This document shows, one piece after another, positions 40,802 to 42,656 of a DNA stretch of 42,656 nucleotides. The DNA comes from SXOA01 sp051004015 (GTDB lineage Bacteria > Planctomycetota > Planctomycetia > Pirellulales > Pirellulaceae). The position numbers and the translations under genes are program-made. The notes under the pieces were generated by a model. The model did no database searches and had not been told where the DNA came from. It saw only the letters and a list, made by a program, of their open reading frames with translations. The stretch spans positions 1-42,656 of the forward strand of contig JBPCKT010000027.1 in assembly GCA_051004015.1 (NCBI GenBank), written 5' to 3'. The number at the start of each line of letters is the position of its first letter. The first letter of the stretch is position 1.

Positions 40802-42530
40802 TCACGCTGTCGGCTGGTTTCGAAATGCCTGACGCACCTCTGGGACAGTAAGGACGACGACGGCCCAGATTCCCAGCGGCAGGCTGATGAGCCAGGCTGG
40901 TCCGCAGGGAATCATGGCGACAATGCCGCCGATCAATGCCAGCCGATAATGGACGACGTGGCGCATCGCCCGCCCGCTGATCAAGAGGAATATCGAACTG
41001 GGAACCTGCACCAGCATGGCGAACCAGGCGGGACCCAGGCCCATGTCGTCGAAGAAAAGTCGCAGTCGCCGCGCCCAAACGTCGTGGTTTGCACTATCAA
41101 CGACATTTCCCAACAACACGACCACGACTGCCCCCAGCATGAATGCCAGCGGCAGGAACCCGATAATTCCCGCCATTTGCAGGCCCAATCCCGGCCAGTA
41201 GAGCCCTCGTTTTGCAACGGCGATATCTTGTTCCACGCGTGTGGGTTTAGCGGGATGGGCTATTTGACTCGCTGCGGATTCATTGACCGGTTCCCCGAAT
41301 GCCGATTTGACTTCCGGGCGCAGGAGCGTCACCAGAACCCAAAGTCCGAAAGGTAAACTGAGCGGCCAGCCGACGCAGAAGGGGACAACCGCCGCGATCC
41401 CGCCAAGCCAGGCCATCCGATACGACCTCAATTGCCTCATGTTCACGCCGCCCAGGATCATCAGGACGGCAAAGGGAAGTGACACGAGAATTGCCGTGGA
41501 GCTGTAACCCACGAACAACTGCCAATCGGGCCAGCCGACAACCATCCGGGTCAGCACGACGGGCTGCAGAAGCATGAAGACCAGCCAACCAATCGGCGCA
41601 ATAATGGCAAGAACTCCCCCCACGATCAGACCGAACCCCGGTCCTTGCATCGCTAGCCTGGCTGAATCTTGTGTGGCGGCGTCAGGCGAGTTGGCTGGTT
41701 TGGCGACGACGGGGACGAAGGATGCCGTGGGCGTCTCGACCCTTACCTTTGTTTGCTCCCACGTAGGAAGGGGTGGCAACGGAGTCGAAGTGGCCTGGGG
41801 AATTGGCGAAGGGGCGCCTCCTTCCGATGCATAGAGCAGTTCTTTGCGCCGATACGCCTCTCGCGCCTGGCGACTGGAAAGGATAGAAAATCCCCAGAGT
41901 CCCATGGGGATAGTAAGGATGGAGGCCGGACTGATTGGCAGCAGCGCGAGACAAGTGCCGGCCCGAGAGAGCCGGTGACTTTCCATCCGTAGAATCTTCA
42001 TCCCCGCAAATAGGACCAGAATCGACCAGGGAAACTCAATCAATAAACACAGAAATAGCCCACCTACGTAGTCAACTGATCCCGAGAAAGCGAAACCGTA
42101 AGTATTAAACGCGAGCATGAAAAGGCAAAACAGAAGCCCCAGCACTCCGCCGACCACCAAACCATTCCCCGGCCAATTGAGTTGTCGTTTTACCCCGGCT
42201 ATGTCTCCAGCCAGGGTCGCTATGCTTGCGCCTGCGGAAAGCGGGCTGCGCGGCGACGACGTGACTGCTTCGATCTCCGTCTTCACTTCGCTGGCGTGTT
42301 GGTAGCGCCGCGCCGGCTCCTTTTCCAGGGACCGTAGTACGATCTCATCGATGCGGATGTCGATCTGCACTTTTTGAGACGGCGGGGCGAAACGGCCCAT
42401 CGGGATTTCGCCGGTGAGCATCTCATAGAACATGACGCCGAGCGAATAGATGTCGGCCCGGTGATCCACCTCCAAGGGATGTTCGATTTGTTCGGGGGCC
42501 ATGTATCGTGGAGTCCCCATTACTTGCATC
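40802..42530 (-). pseudogene. Ser/Thr kinase paralogue truncated at its 5' end by an insertion
   Basis: A 575-codon frame reads from ATG 42529 to the stop at 40802, but begins at MQVMGTPRYMAPEQ, which corresponds to residue 227 of the intact kinase next door. The zinc ribbon, glycine loop, ATP lysine, HRD and DFG are absent, and a stop codon lies four codons upstream (42539-42541). None of the three minus-strand frames up to the window edge resembles a kinase. The rest is intact: the C-lobe (DHRADIYSLGVMFYEMLTGE) and three membrane modules, each ending in a GLW/GIW...(R)xAF block. A catalytic product is impossible from this part alone; the missing 5' portion is likely beyond the insertion. 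Confidence 0.85.
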
Positions 42531-42656
42531 GTAACCGTTCACAGGATTTTACCATTTTGCGCGGAGCGGTGGCGGGATGGTTAGTGAGAAGGCGGAAGCA
42601 GGGGGCGGAGTCGGCTTAAGAAGTGCCGAAGAGGAGCGAGGGGGCTGGCTGGTCGC
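42531..42656. mobile_element. probable end of an IS66-like insertion sequence
   Basis: At the exact base where homology to the intact kinase stops, the plus strand reads GTAACCGTTCACAGG. IS66-family ends typically begin GTAA. The 126 bases to the right window edge resemble no coding sequence of the kinase and show no identified gene. The element continues beyond the window, so its transposase cannot be seen. If it is IS66-type, an 8-base copy of CTTGCATC (42523-42530) should lie at its other end. Confidence 0.6.

Noticed and set aside
1..42656. tRNA or rRNA genes
   Set aside because: No T-loop GTTCRAATC with matching acceptor stems and no rRNA-like stretches were seen; a covariance search was not possible.

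Overview
The window looks like a chromosomal segment of a planctomycete (Planctomycetota, order uncertain). Evidence: a DUF1559 prepilin-like protein; three large Ser/Thr kinases that start with (or once had) a zinc ribbon and carry repeated membrane modules; an ECF sigma factor beside one kinase; leucine-rich-repeat proteins with the RRRFFQISLRTLL-type N-terminus; an 'ENPYEPP' small membrane protein; and many secreted proteins of unknown function. The DNA is fairly GC-rich and genes lie on both strands in short groups. I found no tRNA, rRNA or CRISPR array.

Layout. 1-124: 7-bp tandem repeat running off the left edge. 165-2606: small LuxR-type HTH protein, DUF1559 pseudopilin, small secreted protein and lipoprotein. 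3065-6866: S41 C-terminal processing protease, a long palindromic element, a DUF58 protein and a secreted protein. 6954-10011: histidine biosynthesis, with hisD and hisC read as one 820-codon frame joined by a palindromic repeat, followed by hisB. 10077-16027: exported methyltransferase-like protein, two unknown proteins, a zincin-like protein behind a near-consensus promoter, a protein with an internal duplication and a zinc-ribbon/PH membrane protein. 16067-20195: membrane protein and esterase (minus), then two tandem LRR paralogues (plus). 20236-27353: RimI-like acetyltransferase, PQQ-type beta-propeller, VOC protein, DUF1003 protein, Tat-exported oxidoreductase-like protein, a diadenylate-cyclase-like protein with a variant active-site motif, a small secreted protein and a CDF metal exporter. 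27448-32377: ECF sigma factor and a 1339-aa Ser/Thr kinase. 32388-38144: zinc-ribbon membrane protein, a pair of tiny membrane-peptide genes, an ENPYEPP protein, a gene-poor stretch rich in palindromes, a TPR protein and a CAP-domain protein. 38231-42656: an intact kinase and a second kinase cut off at 42530/42531 by what looks like the end of an IS66-type element.

The strongest unusual signals are: (1) in-frame fusion of hisD and hisC through an inverted repeat; (2) two tiny overlooked membrane-peptide genes with a strong ribosome binding site; (3) recurring membrane modules in the kinases, with a kinase-domain duplication and an insertion that removes one catalytic lobe; (4) several palindromic repeat elements between genes. 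No complete defence system or biosynthetic cluster was recognised.
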